Virus record (IMG/VR): IMGVR_UViG_3300010373_000471
Location: 1 to 25,282 of that record
DNA: 25,282 nucleotides
Origin: a virus
Reading direction: 5' to 3' (one strand)
Shown: positions 10,094-18,490 of the stretch, one piece after another
Layout of the letters: the number at the start of each line of letters is the position of its first letter
Position numbering within the stretch: the first letter of the stretch is position 1
Position numbers and translations under genes: made by a program
The notes under the pieces: model-generated
What the model was told of the DNA's origin: nothing
Databases searched by the model: none
What the model saw: only the letters and a program-made list of their open reading frames with translations

Positions 10094-12445
10094 CTGCGGT
10101 CCAATCACCGCCCCCAGCCTGTTGAGCATTGGCGTTGCGGCAGGATTCCCAAGGCCGCTCTGGATCAGTCGATTGACCACCGCCGGATTCTGCAACTGGT
10201 GCGCAAGTAGCCGTTGCCCTGCGATGGCGGTGCCGTAGGTGCCCGCGCCAGCCGCCGCCGCGAGCGGTGACAGATACGCGCTGCCTCCCGCCGCCCCAAC
10301 CGCCGCCAAAGGATTCTCCAAATACTTGAGCGCCCGCATTCCTGCCGGCGTGCCAGAGTCTCTCGGCCCCGTGACGAACGCTTGGCCGATCTGCGCCAAC
10401 TCCCCGAGATCGTCAGCACCTTGAAAGGCTCGGTTGCCAAAGCTCGTCGTCACACGTCCATTGAGCAAGGCAGGACTGATATCCCCCGTTGCGGATTTCG
10501 CGACCAGCGGCGCCACCGTCATCATATTCTTGTATTGCAATCTCGTCTGAGAAAGTAGCGCCTGATCGGACTGCCCCGCCGACCGTTGGAACGCATCATC
10601 CAACGCATTCCGAACGCCCTGAGCATAAAACGCAACGTCTGGATCGGTGCTATTCTCCAAGCGATCGAGCGGCCGATTGCTGCGCGTCAAGGACTGATAT
10701 ACGTCACCGGGAATGACGCCTTTGTTGCTCTGTAAGGCATCGCGAATATCACTGACCGCACTCGTCACCCGATTATAGTCCGCAGGATTGAGTACTCGCT
10801 TGGCATCCTGTGCGACGGCCCCGAGATCAGTAAGAAACTGCGGGTCCGGTACGATTGTCGTGCGCTGCGCGATGGCGTCAAATGTCTGTCCCAAACCTTT
10901 CTTGGCAGCCTGCATGACAGGCGCGGTAAACCGGCCGTCGCTTTGCGAAAGATCGGCACCAAACGTCTTTGCGACAGCCGCATTGAACGGCGCTTGCAAA
11001 TCCTTCGTGCCCATCCCCGTCATGGGCAGTTGTCGTAGCATCTGCCCGGCTTTCTGTGTGAACGGGTCTTGGCTTATCTGATCGACAGTTAGAGGAAGCC
11101 CATATTTGTTCACAGCCAAATCGGCCAGCTTCGCCCGCGGCGAACTAAGATTGCCGCCGGTCGCCACCGTGCGCAGCGCATTGCCTCCAGCGCCCAACGT
11201 TCCGAGCACTGGCCCGGCAACAGCGCCGCCCAGCGCCCCCATGCCGACCTGTGTGGCGAGCGGCACGTTGGACTGTCCCGACGTAGCGGCCCCAAGTGCG
11301 CCGCCCTGTAGCGCGCCCTGAGTGCCCATGGACAGGCCGCGAACGATGGCGTTGGCCGATCCGCCGACCGGAGCGCTCGCGGTGCCGCCGATGAAATCAC
11401 CGAGCGCATTTGTCGCCTGTCCGAGCACCGGAGCGATACGCCCCGCCCCCTGTGCCAAGAGATTGACGCCAGCCCCTGCGGCATCTCCAATCGGCCCCAT
11501 GGCTGGCGCCGTAACCGCCGTTTGCCCGACCAGACGCCCTGCCCCGCCAGCAAGCGATTGGCCCGCTGGGGATGCCTGAAACGCCTGTTGGCGGGCGGCA
11601 AGGTTCGCCTGCATGGCAGCAGGATCAATGCCCGTAGCTGCATCCAGGCGGCCCAGAAACGGCACCGCCTGATTGACTGCGCCAACACCACGCGCAAGCG
11701 TGTTGCTTACATCACGAACGCCTTGCGTCGTGCCCTCGGTGAACTGCTGCAAGGCAGGGCTGCCGAGCATTGGCCCCTGTGGCGCAGCGGCAGGAGCCGC
11801 CACGGGAGGAGCAGCGGCAGCCTGCGCGGGCGGTGGCGTGGCGCTCTGTTGCTGATCGAGCGCGCGCCCCAAGGCAAGATAAGGGTCTGCGCTGCCGTCA
11901 GACGCTCCGGCGGCTGCGGGTGCCGTGCCGCCAGTCCGCAGATTTTGCAGAACTGTATTCGCATCTGCGCCGCTAGGAACACTTCCCGCGTCCAGCGCCT
12001 TCCCAAGCTCAAGGTATGGATCGGCTGCCGGCTGTGGCACTGGCGCGGGTGTTCCTTGTGACGTGGGGTTAACCGCCATGGAGGGATACAGGCTCTGTCC
12101 CTTGGCGATGTAGGCTAGGGTTTTTGGCCCCCAACTTGCCGGATTGGCCGAGCCGGAAAAGTAGTATCCGAGCGCGCCAGCCGGCGTGCCCGTCTTATCG
12201 AGCCCTTCCCGCAAATAGGCCATTGCCGCTGGCACGGCCTGTTCCATCTTGTGCGGATCGGTGACGCCATAGTGCTTTTGCAGCGGCGGCATGAGCTGCA
12301 TCGGCCCTTGCGCGCCAACCTCAGAATCAACCGTGCCAGGATTGCCGCTGCTTTCTAAGTGAAAGACGGTTTTTGCAAGCTGCGGATCAACGTTGGCATT
12401 TTTCCCGACCAGATCAAATAGCTGATCGTATGCGCTGTTGGGCAT
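10031..12445 (-). CDS. Lytic transglycosylase / DNA-ejection virion protein
   Basis: An 804-aa protein. Residues 1-116 form an SLT lytic transglycosylase domain: catalytic Glu31 in HLESSGNP, GAQGPMQLMP at 44-53 and ALGYYFSG at 91-98. Residues 120-260 are a Pro/Ala-rich linker with two copies of DPYLxLGxALD. Residues 290-420 are Gly/Ala-rich and hydrophobic (GAGRLVGQTAVTAP, LGAAGGAVAGPVLGT type). The rest is helical. Family knowledge: large podovirus ejection proteins (P22 gp16 or T7 gp16 type) carry such a murein-cutting domain and enter the cell with the DNA. The start is 3 nt after the stop of the gene before it. Its end lies in a terminator hairpin. Confidence 0.8.
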   Translation of the reverse strand: MPNSAYDQLFDLVGKNANVDPQLAKTVFHLESSGNPGTVDSEVGAQGPMQLMPPLQKHYGVTDPHKMEQAVPAAMAYLREGLDKTGTPAGALGYYFSGSANPASWGPKTLAYIAKGQSLYPSMAVNPTSQGTPAPVPQPAADPYLELGKALDAGSVPSGADANTVLQNLRTGGTAPAAAGASDGSADPYLALGRALDQQQSATPPPAQAAAAPPVAAPAAAPQGPMLGSPALQQFTEGTTQGVRDVSNTLARGVGAVNQAVPFLGRLDAATGIDPAAMQANLAARQQAFQASPAGQSLAGGAGRLVGQTAVTAPAMGPIGDAAGAGVNLLAQGAGRIAPVLGQATNALGDFIGGTASAPVGGSANAIVRGLSMGTQGALQGGALGAATSGQSNVPLATQVGMGALGGAVAGPVLGTLGAGGNALRTVATGGNLSSPRAKLADLAVNKYGLPLTVDQISQDPFTQKAGQMLRQLPMTGMGTKDLQAPFNAAVAKTFGADLSQSDGRFTAPVMQAAKKGLGQTFDAIAQRTTIVPDPQFLTDLGAVAQDAKRVLNPADYNRVTSAVSDIRDALQSNKGVIPGDVYQSLTRSNRPLDRLENSTDPDVAFYAQGVRNALDDAFQRSAGQSDQALLSQTRLQYKNMMTVAPLVAKSATGDISPALLNGRVTTSFGNRAFQGADDLGELAQIGQAFVTGPRDSGTPAGMRALKYLENPLAAVGAAGGSAYLSPLAAAAGAGTYGTAIAGQRLLAHQLQNPAVVNRLIQSGLGNPAATPMLNRLGAVIGPQLQPAAILAGQRFQGAGGTPP

Positions 12446-12448
12446 CGC

Positions 12449-13984
12449 TTATTGCATTCCGCCGCCTGTCGGCGCTGCGCCTTGCGATCCGTTCAGCTTG
12501 AATGCAGCGGCCATTCCCATCGCGCGCAAGTAGCGATCCAGAGCCGGACCCTTCAGCGACTTTCTATAAGCGGCATTCTGCTCTGGTGTATAGAGATCAG
12601 TGACAAGGCCGCGCTGATCGATCTTGCCACCGAAGTTTGCGGAGTGCGACAGATAACCGGAGCCGGTTCGCTGATCCGGCGCGCTCAACACTTGCACCAC
12701 CGAATTGCGCTGCCTAGCAATCTCGTTCCGAAGCACTTCCTGATTGGCCGCAGTGCCGATGCCCGTTCCGGCATTCGATGCCGCTGTCATAGCTCGGCCA
12801 GCGTCGGTATTCTGACCACCAGAGCTATCGATCACATACTTTTCCGCGTATTTCCGGAAAAGATCATAGTTGGTCGAATTGTCTGCCATATCCTTCGGCA
12901 GCACACCTTGCGCATTGAGGAACGAATAGAGTTGGTGTGCGCCTTCAGTTCCGGGTCCAGTTGAGCTGATAAGCTTCAACGCATCATTTGCATGTGCAAG
13001 ATTGACCATATTTTGCCGAACGGCAGGAAGCCCCGCCTGATCCTGAACAAACTTGTTCTGATCCGCAACATTCGCTTCCGGCAGATTCTGCGGTGGTGCG
13101 GCGAGCGTCGATCCGGCCGGAGCCGTAGGCGCTACAGGAGGCGCGGCACCGCCGCCCGCCTGTGGTGCCGCGCCTGCGGGAACAGCGCCAGGAGCGGCAC
13201 CCGGCGGACGATAGCCGCCACTGCCCATGTTCGGAGCGGCATACTGGCTTGGCGCTGCGACATTGCGCGGCGTGTTCACTTGCAGATAGCGCGGTGCGCC
13301 GGGCGGCGAATTCGGATCAACGATATATTGCGGCTGCATTCCCTCATTAGGAACGGCACCGGGTTGCACAGTCATTGCGCCACCCATCGGGGCGGATGCC
13401 CGATTGACCGGAACAGTCGCAGCCCCTGTATCGACAGTCCCTTGCGTCCCGAAGATTGTTTGCACCTGTTGGGGACCAGCGAGATTCGACACCAAATGCC
13501 GAAGTGCATATTGCTTGTATGAAGCCGCAGGAGAACCATCCGGTGGCAGATCGGACTCGGCGGCTTGCGCATCCTGCGGTGTGATTGCGCCAGCTTGCGT
13601 CAGTGCAGCTATTTTTTGCTTAATGACCTGTCCGTTAAGCTGATCTTCGGGCAGCGTGAGCAGCGATGCGATGCCTTGATTAACCGCAGTCTGCGCCTGT
13701 TGTCCTCGCCCCTGTGACGTGTTCTGAAGATTCTGCCCAGCCTGCGCCGACTCCTGCGCCGACATGGCGGCATTCGGATTACCGGCCAGCCCCTGCAACA
13801 ACTTGTTTTGGTTGGGCAATCCGTCAGGACCGATCGAACCTTGAAACGCCTGCCCGGCAGCCTGCTTGCTCTTGAAAAGCTGATTCCGATAGAGCGCGCT
13901 TTGCAAGTCTGCGCCTTGCTGCGCAAGCGCGAGAGGATTCTGAAACTGCGGAATGAATACATTAGGCATGGTCTGGTCAGGCAT
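12449..13984 (-). CDS. Internal virion / DNA-ejection protein, Q/A/P-rich
   Basis: A 511-aa protein: helical N-terminus (NPLALAQQGADLQSALYRNQ), Gln/Ala-rich helices to about residue 190, a low-complexity Pro/Gly/Ala linker (about 235-300, e.g. GYRPPGAAPGAVPAGAAPQA), and a C-terminal helical domain (residues 305-500, with LKLISSTGPGTEGAH and KGPALDRYLRAMGMAAAF). No enzymatic motif is visible. Its place between the hendecad-repeat protein and the transglycosylase, and its composition, fit the ejection-protein set of podoviruses (middle member). Its ATG overlaps the upstream stop (TAATG). Confidence 0.65.
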   Translation of the reverse strand: MPDQTMPNVFIPQFQNPLALAQQGADLQSALYRNQLFKSKQAAGQAFQGSIGPDGLPNQNKLLQGLAGNPNAAMSAQESAQAGQNLQNTSQGRGQQAQTAVNQGIASLLTLPEDQLNGQVIKQKIAALTQAGAITPQDAQAAESDLPPDGSPAASYKQYALRHLVSNLAGPQQVQTIFGTQGTVDTGAATVPVNRASAPMGGAMTVQPGAVPNEGMQPQYIVDPNSPPGAPRYLQVNTPRNVAAPSQYAAPNMGSGGYRPPGAAPGAVPAGAAPQAGGGAAPPVAPTAPAGSTLAAPPQNLPEANVADQNKFVQDQAGLPAVRQNMVNLAHANDALKLISSTGPGTEGAHQLYSFLNAQGVLPKDMADNSTNYDLFRKYAEKYVIDSSGGQNTDAGRAMTAASNAGTGIGTAANQEVLRNEIARQRNSVVQVLSAPDQRTGSGYLSHSANFGGKIDQRGLVTDLYTPEQNAAYRKSLKGPALDRYLRAMGMAAAFKLNGSQGAAPTGGGMQ

Positions 13985-15279
13985 TAGTAGATACTCGCAC
14001 CAGAGAGGAAGGCGGGCTGATAGCCGATGCCTGTCGGGTCCATAGCTCCCGCTGTGGGATAGGCCGGAGTCTGCGCCATGTTAAAGTTCGTATTGGCTCC
14101 CGGTGCGCTTGCATAGGAGTTGGTCAGCAAGGGATTTTGCTGCGCTAGAACGCTTTGCAACATATTGGACTGTTGATACTGATTGACCGCATTCTGAATG
14201 CCGCCACTAAGCGCATTCCCCGTGTTCATCAAGCCGCTCGCTTGCGCGGCACCCTGTTGTGTCAGGAAGTTTCCGCTATTCGCTGCCGATGTGACTCCCT
14301 GCGATCCAAGCTGCGCCGCCGCATTCGATCCAATGGCCGTAGCCCCGAGCAGATTGGCAAATTGCTGATTGAGGCGGTTGGTCTGCGCCTGCCCGAGATT
14401 CATAAACCCGGTGGCTTGCGCTTGGTTGGTCTGGAAAGCATTGTTATACGCTTGCTGCTGCGTATTGAACTGGTTCTGATAGTTCTGCTGCACGTTCTGA
14501 AGCTGGTTCTGGTATCCTGTCTGCGCGGTGTTAAACGCATCCGAGTAATTTTGCTGCCCCGTGTTAAAGGCGTCCGTATATCCCTGCTGCGCATTGTTGA
14601 ATGCGTCAGTGTATCGCTGCTGTCCGGTATTGAACGCATCCGTGTAACCAGTCTGAGCATTGTTAAACAGGTCGGTGTAAATCTGCTGCGCGTTGTTGAA
14701 TTGGTTCTGATAGGTGCTATCGGCAAGGCCAGTCGCATAAGTGGAAGCGCCCTTTAGCGCCGCGCCGGAAACGCCAAGCCCTTTCGCCGCCGCCGCGCTC
14801 TGTGCTGCCTTGAGCCCTTGCGAGAGATTGAACTGATAGCCTGGCGTCGCCTCTAGCTGCGCCTGTGTCATGGGCGGCGGGGCGCCGGGCAGCGTCGGTG
14901 CCCCAGGCAAATTGGCCGTCTCGAAAGTCGGCGCACCCGGCAAATTGGCGTTCGGCAGATTCGGCGTATTCGGCAGCGTCGGAGCGCCAGGAAGATTGGC
15001 GTTCTGTGGCAGCCGGTTAAGGGCATCCTCGGCAGGACGATATTGCCAGGGCGTCTCGCCCATTTGCCCGCTGTTAACCAGATCAGTCAGCTTGTTTCCG
15101 GCGTTCTGTCCAATATCAACGAACGGATGCGCCGTGTTGTAATTAAGCTGAAACTCGGCAAGATTCTGCGCAGCCGCGTTTCCTGATGCTGCCGCCTGCG
15201 CGCCGCCCGCACTGCTCGATGCCGCAGCGCCGATGCCAGCCGCAGCTACCGCCCCGATAGCGCCAATTGCAGCTACCAT
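13984..15279 (-). CDS. Internal virion / DNA-ejection protein with hendecad repeats
   Basis: A 431-aa protein. Residues 3-20 are a hydrophobic Gly/Ala segment (AAIGAIGAVAAAGIGAAA). Residues 95-134 hold N-L-P-G-A-P-T type repeats. Residues 190-288 are nine consecutive 11-residue repeats, each beginning with Tyr (YTDAFNTGQQR type), exactly in phase at 190, 201, 212 and so on to 278. The C-terminal part is Asn/Gln-rich. Such Gln/Tyr-rich helices with a hydrophobic end occur in ejection proteins that build a conduit through the envelope (P22 gp7/gp20, T7 gp14 analogues); this is inference from layout. The ATG follows the GNAT stop by 1 nt. Confidence 0.65.
   Translation of the reverse strand: MVAAIGAIGAVAAAGIGAAASSSAGGAQAAASGNAAAQNLAEFQLNYNTAHPFVDIGQNAGNKLTDLVNSGQMGETPWQYRPAEDALNRLPQNANLPGAPTLPNTPNLPNANLPGAPTFETANLPGAPTLPGAPPPMTQAQLEATPGYQFNLSQGLKAAQSAAAAKGLGVSGAALKGASTYATGLADSTYQNQFNNAQQIYTDLFNNAQTGYTDAFNTGQQRYTDAFNNAQQGYTDAFNTGQQNYSDAFNTAQTGYQNQLQNVQQNYQNQFNTQQQAYNNAFQTNQAQATGFMNLGQAQTNRLNQQFANLLGATAIGSNAAAQLGSQGVTSAANSGNFLTQQGAAQASGLMNTGNALSGGIQNAVNQYQQSNMLQSVLAQQNPLLTNSYASAPGANTNFNMAQTPAYPTAGAMDPTGIGYQPAFLSGASIY
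14416..14712 (-). repeat. Nine in-frame 33-bp tandem repeats (11-residue hendecads)
   Basis: Nine units of 33 bp encode Y-x-x-x-F-x-x-x-Q-x-x. The middle units (YTDAFNTGQQR, YTDAFNNAQQG, YTDAFNTGQQN, YSDAFNTAQTG) are closely alike at both DNA and protein level; the end units have drifted. Periodicity is perfect, without insertions. It is a protein repeat, not a CRISPR array. Confidence 0.8.
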
Positions 15280-15280
15280 G

Positions 15281-15742
15281 TCATTCGCCTAGCCATTTGG
15301 AGTAAAACATTTCAATCGGCCTGAACCCGAGAGACAGAAACAACGCGCCTGCATCTTGATGCAGCTTGGTTCCGACAAACCACCGCTGCACACCGCGACG
15401 GCGCAACTCGTTCTCGACTCCACGAAACAGAATCTTTCCGGCGTTGCGCCCCCCCTTGCGACATTCCGGCACAACCCAGAAAATGTCCGTCCTGCATTCC
15501 AGGCACGTTGAGTAATGCAGCGACGGCATCACGAAGCCGACGAAATATCCTGCCATCTGACCGTCCTCCCGCACGGTCACGACAAGCAGCTTTCCGCCAC
15601 TTTCGAGCGTTCGATACGTGCCGTAATCCGGCGATAACGGTACGTGCTCTTGCTCTAGCGCCAGCGCTTTATAGTGCTCTGGGAAAAGCTCGATCATCTC
15701 GGGAAGGCACGACGACCACGCTTCGACCTGCGCTGTAATCAC
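15281..15742 (-). CDS. GNAT-type N-acetyltransferase
   Basis: A 153-aa product from GTG 15742, which overlaps the previous stop (GTGA). A TTG at 15748 is another possible start. The acetyl-CoA loop is VPECRKGGRNAGKILF (about residues 91-106), with the R-x-x-G-x-x-A-G variant. The C-terminal strand and helix (VQRWFVGTKLHQDAGALFLSLGFRPIEMFYSKWL) follow the GNAT pattern. It lies directly upstream of the ejection-protein genes. As I recall, GNAT-like proteins also stand at this place in some T7-like phages (gp13 position). It may modify virion or host proteins; the substrate is unknown. Confidence 0.75.
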   Translation of the reverse strand: MITAQVEAWSSCLPEMIELFPEHYKALALEQEHVPLSPDYGTYRTLESGGKLLVVTVREDGQMAGYFVGFVMPSLHYSTCLECRTDIFWVVPECRKGGRNAGKILFRGVENELRRRGVQRWFVGTKLHQDAGALFLSLGFRPIEMFYSKWLGE

Positions 15743-16299
15743 GGCCAAATCCGCAGATCGACTAGAAGATGAATGCGATCATCGGCACTGTTGTTCTCGA
15801 CCGAATGCTCAACCAGCGCATTGAACCACCATACCTCGCCGGTCAGCATCTGCACCGTCTCGTCGCCGCAGTGATAGAGCGATCCCGGCAACCCTTGCAG
15901 CACCACATGATAGCGCGAGCGGTCATGGTCGTTGACATACGAACCGTCGTTGTCCGCGTGCTGCGGAATGCGCCCGCCCGGCCGCAGCCGCGTAATCAGG
16001 CAGCGATCGAGCGCATAGGCGTCCACCGCACGCATAAGATCAAGAATGACCTGTCGCGCTTGCGGCAAGGCAATCGCTGCTTCGTGCCAAACCGGAAAAT
16101 CGTCACCTATGACAGTGCTGGTGGTGTCGCATTTGGTTTCATCGGAAAACCGCAGCCAGATATCGTCAACAGCGGAATGCGGCGTATTCGGATACGTCGT
16201 GCGAAACCGATGCGCATTCCACAAACCGGGCTGCCGCGCGACCGCATGAAGCAACGCCGCCACATTGACGTTGGATGAGAGGCGATGGAAAAAGCGCAT
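15739..16299 (-). CDS. Aspartyl/asparaginyl beta-hydroxylase-like Fe(II)/2OG oxygenase
   Basis: A 186-aa product; the start ATG at 16299 overlaps the preceding stop (TGATG) with AGGA upstream. The iron site is visible as H-A-D in IPQHADNDGSY (about residue 114), with the distal His in LVEHSVENNS. The 2OG-binding Arg lies in DDRIHLLVD (near residue 176). These match the cupin-like aspartyl hydroxylase family found also in phages. It is fused into the virion operon between the repeat-containing tail protein and the GNAT. Likely reaction: hydroxylation of a protein side chain; target unknown. A much longer in-frame opening to 17265 is antisense-free but lacks a start and reflects the repeat region. 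Confidence 0.75.
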   Translation of the reverse strand: MRFFHRLSSNVNVAALLHAVARQPGLWNAHRFRTTYPNTPHSAVDDIWLRFSDETKCDTTSTVIGDDFPVWHEAAIALPQARQVILDLMRAVDAYALDRCLITRLRPGGRIPQHADNDGSYVNDHDRSRYHVVLQGLPGSLYHCGDETVQMLTGEVWWFNALVEHSVENNSADDRIHLLVDLRIWP

Positions 16300-18002
16300 C
16301 AGGTTCCTATATTGCCGCCGCCTCGCAACCAAACCGATTGCATGAAGCGATACCAAGTCTCGTTGATTAGCCCTGTCTTGGGATCGACCATCGGATAACC
16401 GCGCTGTGGAAAGCCGATATCGACAATGTTCTGGAACGGAACAAACGGCTTCAGGGTCAGAGTGCCAGTGCCTTGCTGGCCGCCACGCACCATGCCGCCG
16501 TGTGCAAACGCCTGCCCTCTGGAATGCAGCGCCACGATAACAGGAAGGGTGAGAACGTCCTGGCCGTGACTGAACGCGATGCCGCGCGACACCAGCGCCA
16601 GCGGCGTGCTGCCGATCGTCAGAACGCCGCTGCCCCGGCTGAACGCAGACCCTTGCGATGTCAGTGCAAGGGATAGGACCAGGCTTCCCTTGCCCGTCGA
16701 TCTCGCGCTGCCGAGCGAGGTCAGAGCGAGGGGCAGAAACAGGGTGAGCGTGCCGCGCCCGCGCGAGAACGCCGCGCCACGCGAAGTCAGGGGCTGCGAA
16801 AGCGATAGAACACCCTGCCCCTGTGCCCGCGCGCTGCCCAGGGAGGTCAAAGCTTGGGCGAGCGAGAGCGCTCCCCGACCTTGAGAGAACGCCGCGCCAC
16901 GGGAGGCAAGCGTAAAGCTGAAAGTGAGCGCACTGCGCCCGTGGGAGAAAGCCGCGCCCCGCGAGGCGAGCGCCTGAGAAAGCGAGAGCGCGCCTCGTCC
17001 GTGGGAATAAGCGGCCCCCCGCGCAGCGAGGGGCTGAGTGAGCGAGAGCGCGCCCTGACCGCGCGAATATCCAGCGCCCCGCGATGCCAGAGCGAGGCTT
17101 AGAGTAAGTGCGCCACGCCCTCGGGAGTAAGCGGCCCCCCGCGCCGCAAGAGGCTGAGAAAGGGAAAGAGCGCCACGCCCAAACGAAAACGCAGAACCTT
17201 GACTCGTCAGTGGCAGCGATATGATAGAGCCAAAAACCGGCCGACGCACCGCCCGCAGCATACAAAACGGATCGGCGTCAAGAACCGCAATTTCGGCTGC
17301 TGAAAGCGCCCTGTTATAAGTCAGGGCAATAGCAATGCCGGTGTCGCTAATCCTAGTCGGAGAAGGAACATTCCCCCCCAACCCAGCAACCGGACTAACA
17401 TAACTCGGTCCCGCACCACTCCATGTGCCGGACCCGTATGGCAACGCGTCTTGATAGATCGCGATGGCACCGCCAGCGATAAACGAAACAGCCGCCGAAT
17501 GATGCCCTGTTGTGGGAGCTATAAACGACGCTAGTTGCGATACAGCAGTGCCGGCAGCATTATACGAAAATGCCAGCTTTTTAGTCGTAAAATCGACGAA
17601 TAAGCCATAATCTGTAAACGGAGACGTATTCGTGGCGCTGTGACTTAGACCCCACAGCCATCCATTTCCGACGCTCGGCGTAGCAAGAAAGTCCGCAGAT
17701 ACGAACAGCGTCCCTGCATTGGACAACTGCCATAGGGCGGGAATATTGGACGATGACGCCCCAGCAGTAGACGCCGTATTGACCAGCCCAGCGCCAGCGG
17801 ATGTGGGACCGATCTTCGCGCCGCTGCCCATCGTAAGCAGCGGGCCATTGCCAGCAAGATCGACAATTCCTCGCGTGCCACCCGGAACGTAGCAGGCAAT
17901 CAATCCGTTCGCGAGCGGATGCGACCAATCTATTTCGACTGGCAGTGTCGGAACGCGACCCGGCGTAACTATGCCGGCGCGACCCTTCCGCGCAACTGCC
18001 AT
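16299..18002 (-). CDS. LamG-like tail protein with tandem 20-residue repeats
   Basis: A 567-aa protein. Residues 24-255 look like a concanavalin/LamG-type jelly roll (WSHPLANGLIACYVPG, then LFVSADFLATPSVGNGWLWG, then IAIALTYNRALSAAEIAVLD, the typical LamG end). Residues 259-515 are twelve repeats of about 20 residues (consensus LSLSQPLASRGAAFSRGRGA). The C-terminus (VPFQNIVDIGFPQRGYPMVD, then WYRFMQSVWLRGGGN) is a motif I associate with tail proteins of alphaproteobacterial phages. The repeats predict a beta-solenoid or extended shaft. The gene starts 11 nt after the stop of the upstream gene. Ligand binding through the LamG domain is a reasonable guess. Confidence 0.7.
   Translation of the reverse strand: MAVARKGRAGIVTPGRVPTLPVEIDWSHPLANGLIACYVPGGTRGIVDLAGNGPLLTMGSGAKIGPTSAGAGLVNTASTAGASSSNIPALWQLSNAGTLFVSADFLATPSVGNGWLWGLSHSATNTSPFTDYGLFVDFTTKKLAFSYNAAGTAVSQLASFIAPTTGHHSAAVSFIAGGAIAIYQDALPYGSGTWSGAGPSYVSPVAGLGGNVPSPTRISDTGIAIALTYNRALSAAEIAVLDADPFCMLRAVRRPVFGSIISLPLTSQGSAFSFGRGALSLSQPLAARGAAYSRGRGALTLSLALASRGAGYSRGQGALSLTQPLAARGAAYSHGRGALSLSQALASRGAAFSHGRSALTFSFTLASRGAAFSQGRGALSLAQALTSLGSARAQGQGVLSLSQPLTSRGAAFSRGRGTLTLFLPLALTSLGSARSTGKGSLVLSLALTSQGSAFSRGSGVLTIGSTPLALVSRGIAFSHGQDVLTLPVIVALHSRGQAFAHGGMVRGGQQGTGTLTLKPFVPFQNIVDIGFPQRGYPMVDPKTGLINETWYRFMQSVWLRGGGNIGT
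16458..17228 (-). repeat. Twelve-unit ~60-bp tandem repeat inside the tail protein
   Basis: Units: one partial, seven consecutive units of exactly 60 bp (residues 279-418), then units of 22, 20, 23 and 22 residues. Conserved positions are L-(S/T)-L at the start, L-x-x-R/L/Q-G-(A/S)-A in the middle and (R/H/Q)-G-R/Q-G at the end. Copy number could change by slippage or recombination. Confidence 0.8.
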
Positions 18003-18013
18003 ACCACGTTACC

Positions 18014-18490
18014 CTAAGCGTTCAGATTTTCATTGAAGCTGCGATACTTCAAGGTCAGCGCCGCCGTAGCGTTGAGCGCAACGCCAAGGTTGTTCCCAAG
18101 CGCGAAAACAAAATTTCCGGGAGGCAAAACAATCTGGCGCCACATCGAGGAAATGGTGTTGCCGCTTGTAATTCCCGACTTCACCATGCACGATGCAGCA
18201 AGATAGCTCGCCACCGGCTGCACCGAACTTGACGACGCCGCGCCATCGCCATACGTCGTCCCATCTTGCTGCAATGGCAGAACATATAGAGTTAGGAAGC
18301 TGGTCGCAGTCGTCGTGCCTCCCACGGTCACAATGGCGGACACGTCCGCGTAAATGTCGAGCGCCGTACTATTCGTAATCGCTCCCGTCGAAACCGCACA
18401 TCCGCCACTTGCCAGCGAGTTGAGATCGCCAGCGGTGAACGTGGCCGCCGTCCAGTTGGTGTCGATAATCCATCGAGCCGTGCTCGCCAT
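18014..18490 (-). CDS. Phage tail-region hypothetical protein, 158 aa
   Basis: Small, Ser/Thr/Ala-rich beta protein: MASTARWIIDTNWTAATFTAGDLNSL, then YADVSAIVTVGGTTTATSFLT, VLPLQQDGTTYGDGAASSS and a closing LKYRSFNENL. The composition and its place in the tail operon suggest a structural or fibre-associated protein. No named family. It starts immediately after the neighbouring gene's stop and is followed by an 11-nt gap. Confidence 0.65.
   Translation of the reverse strand: MASTARWIIDTNWTAATFTAGDLNSLASGGCAVSTGAITNSTALDIYADVSAIVTVGGTTTATSFLTLYVLPLQQDGTTYGDGAASSSSVQPVASYLAASCMVKSGITSGNTISSMWRQIVLPPGNFVFALGNNLGVALNATAALTLKYRSFNENLNA

Noticed and set aside
16473-17102. Rightward open frames rich in Arg/Glu opposite the repeat array
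   Set aside because: They are complements of the 60-bp repeats with no ribosome site; the biased composition comes from the repeat.
14416-17228. Tandem repeats that might be a CRISPR array
   Set aside because: Units are contiguous coding repeats of 33 or 60 bp without spacers.
16300-17265. A leftward open frame extending upstream of the oxygenase gene through the repeat region
   Set aside because: It has no ribosome site or start near the top, its composition is unlike any protein, and it overlaps a well-supported protein in another frame. It is open only because the 60-bp repeat preserves all frames.
8852-18002. Possible diversity-generating retroelement linked to the tail genes
   Set aside because: No reverse transcriptase frame and no template/variable repeat pair were seen in the window.
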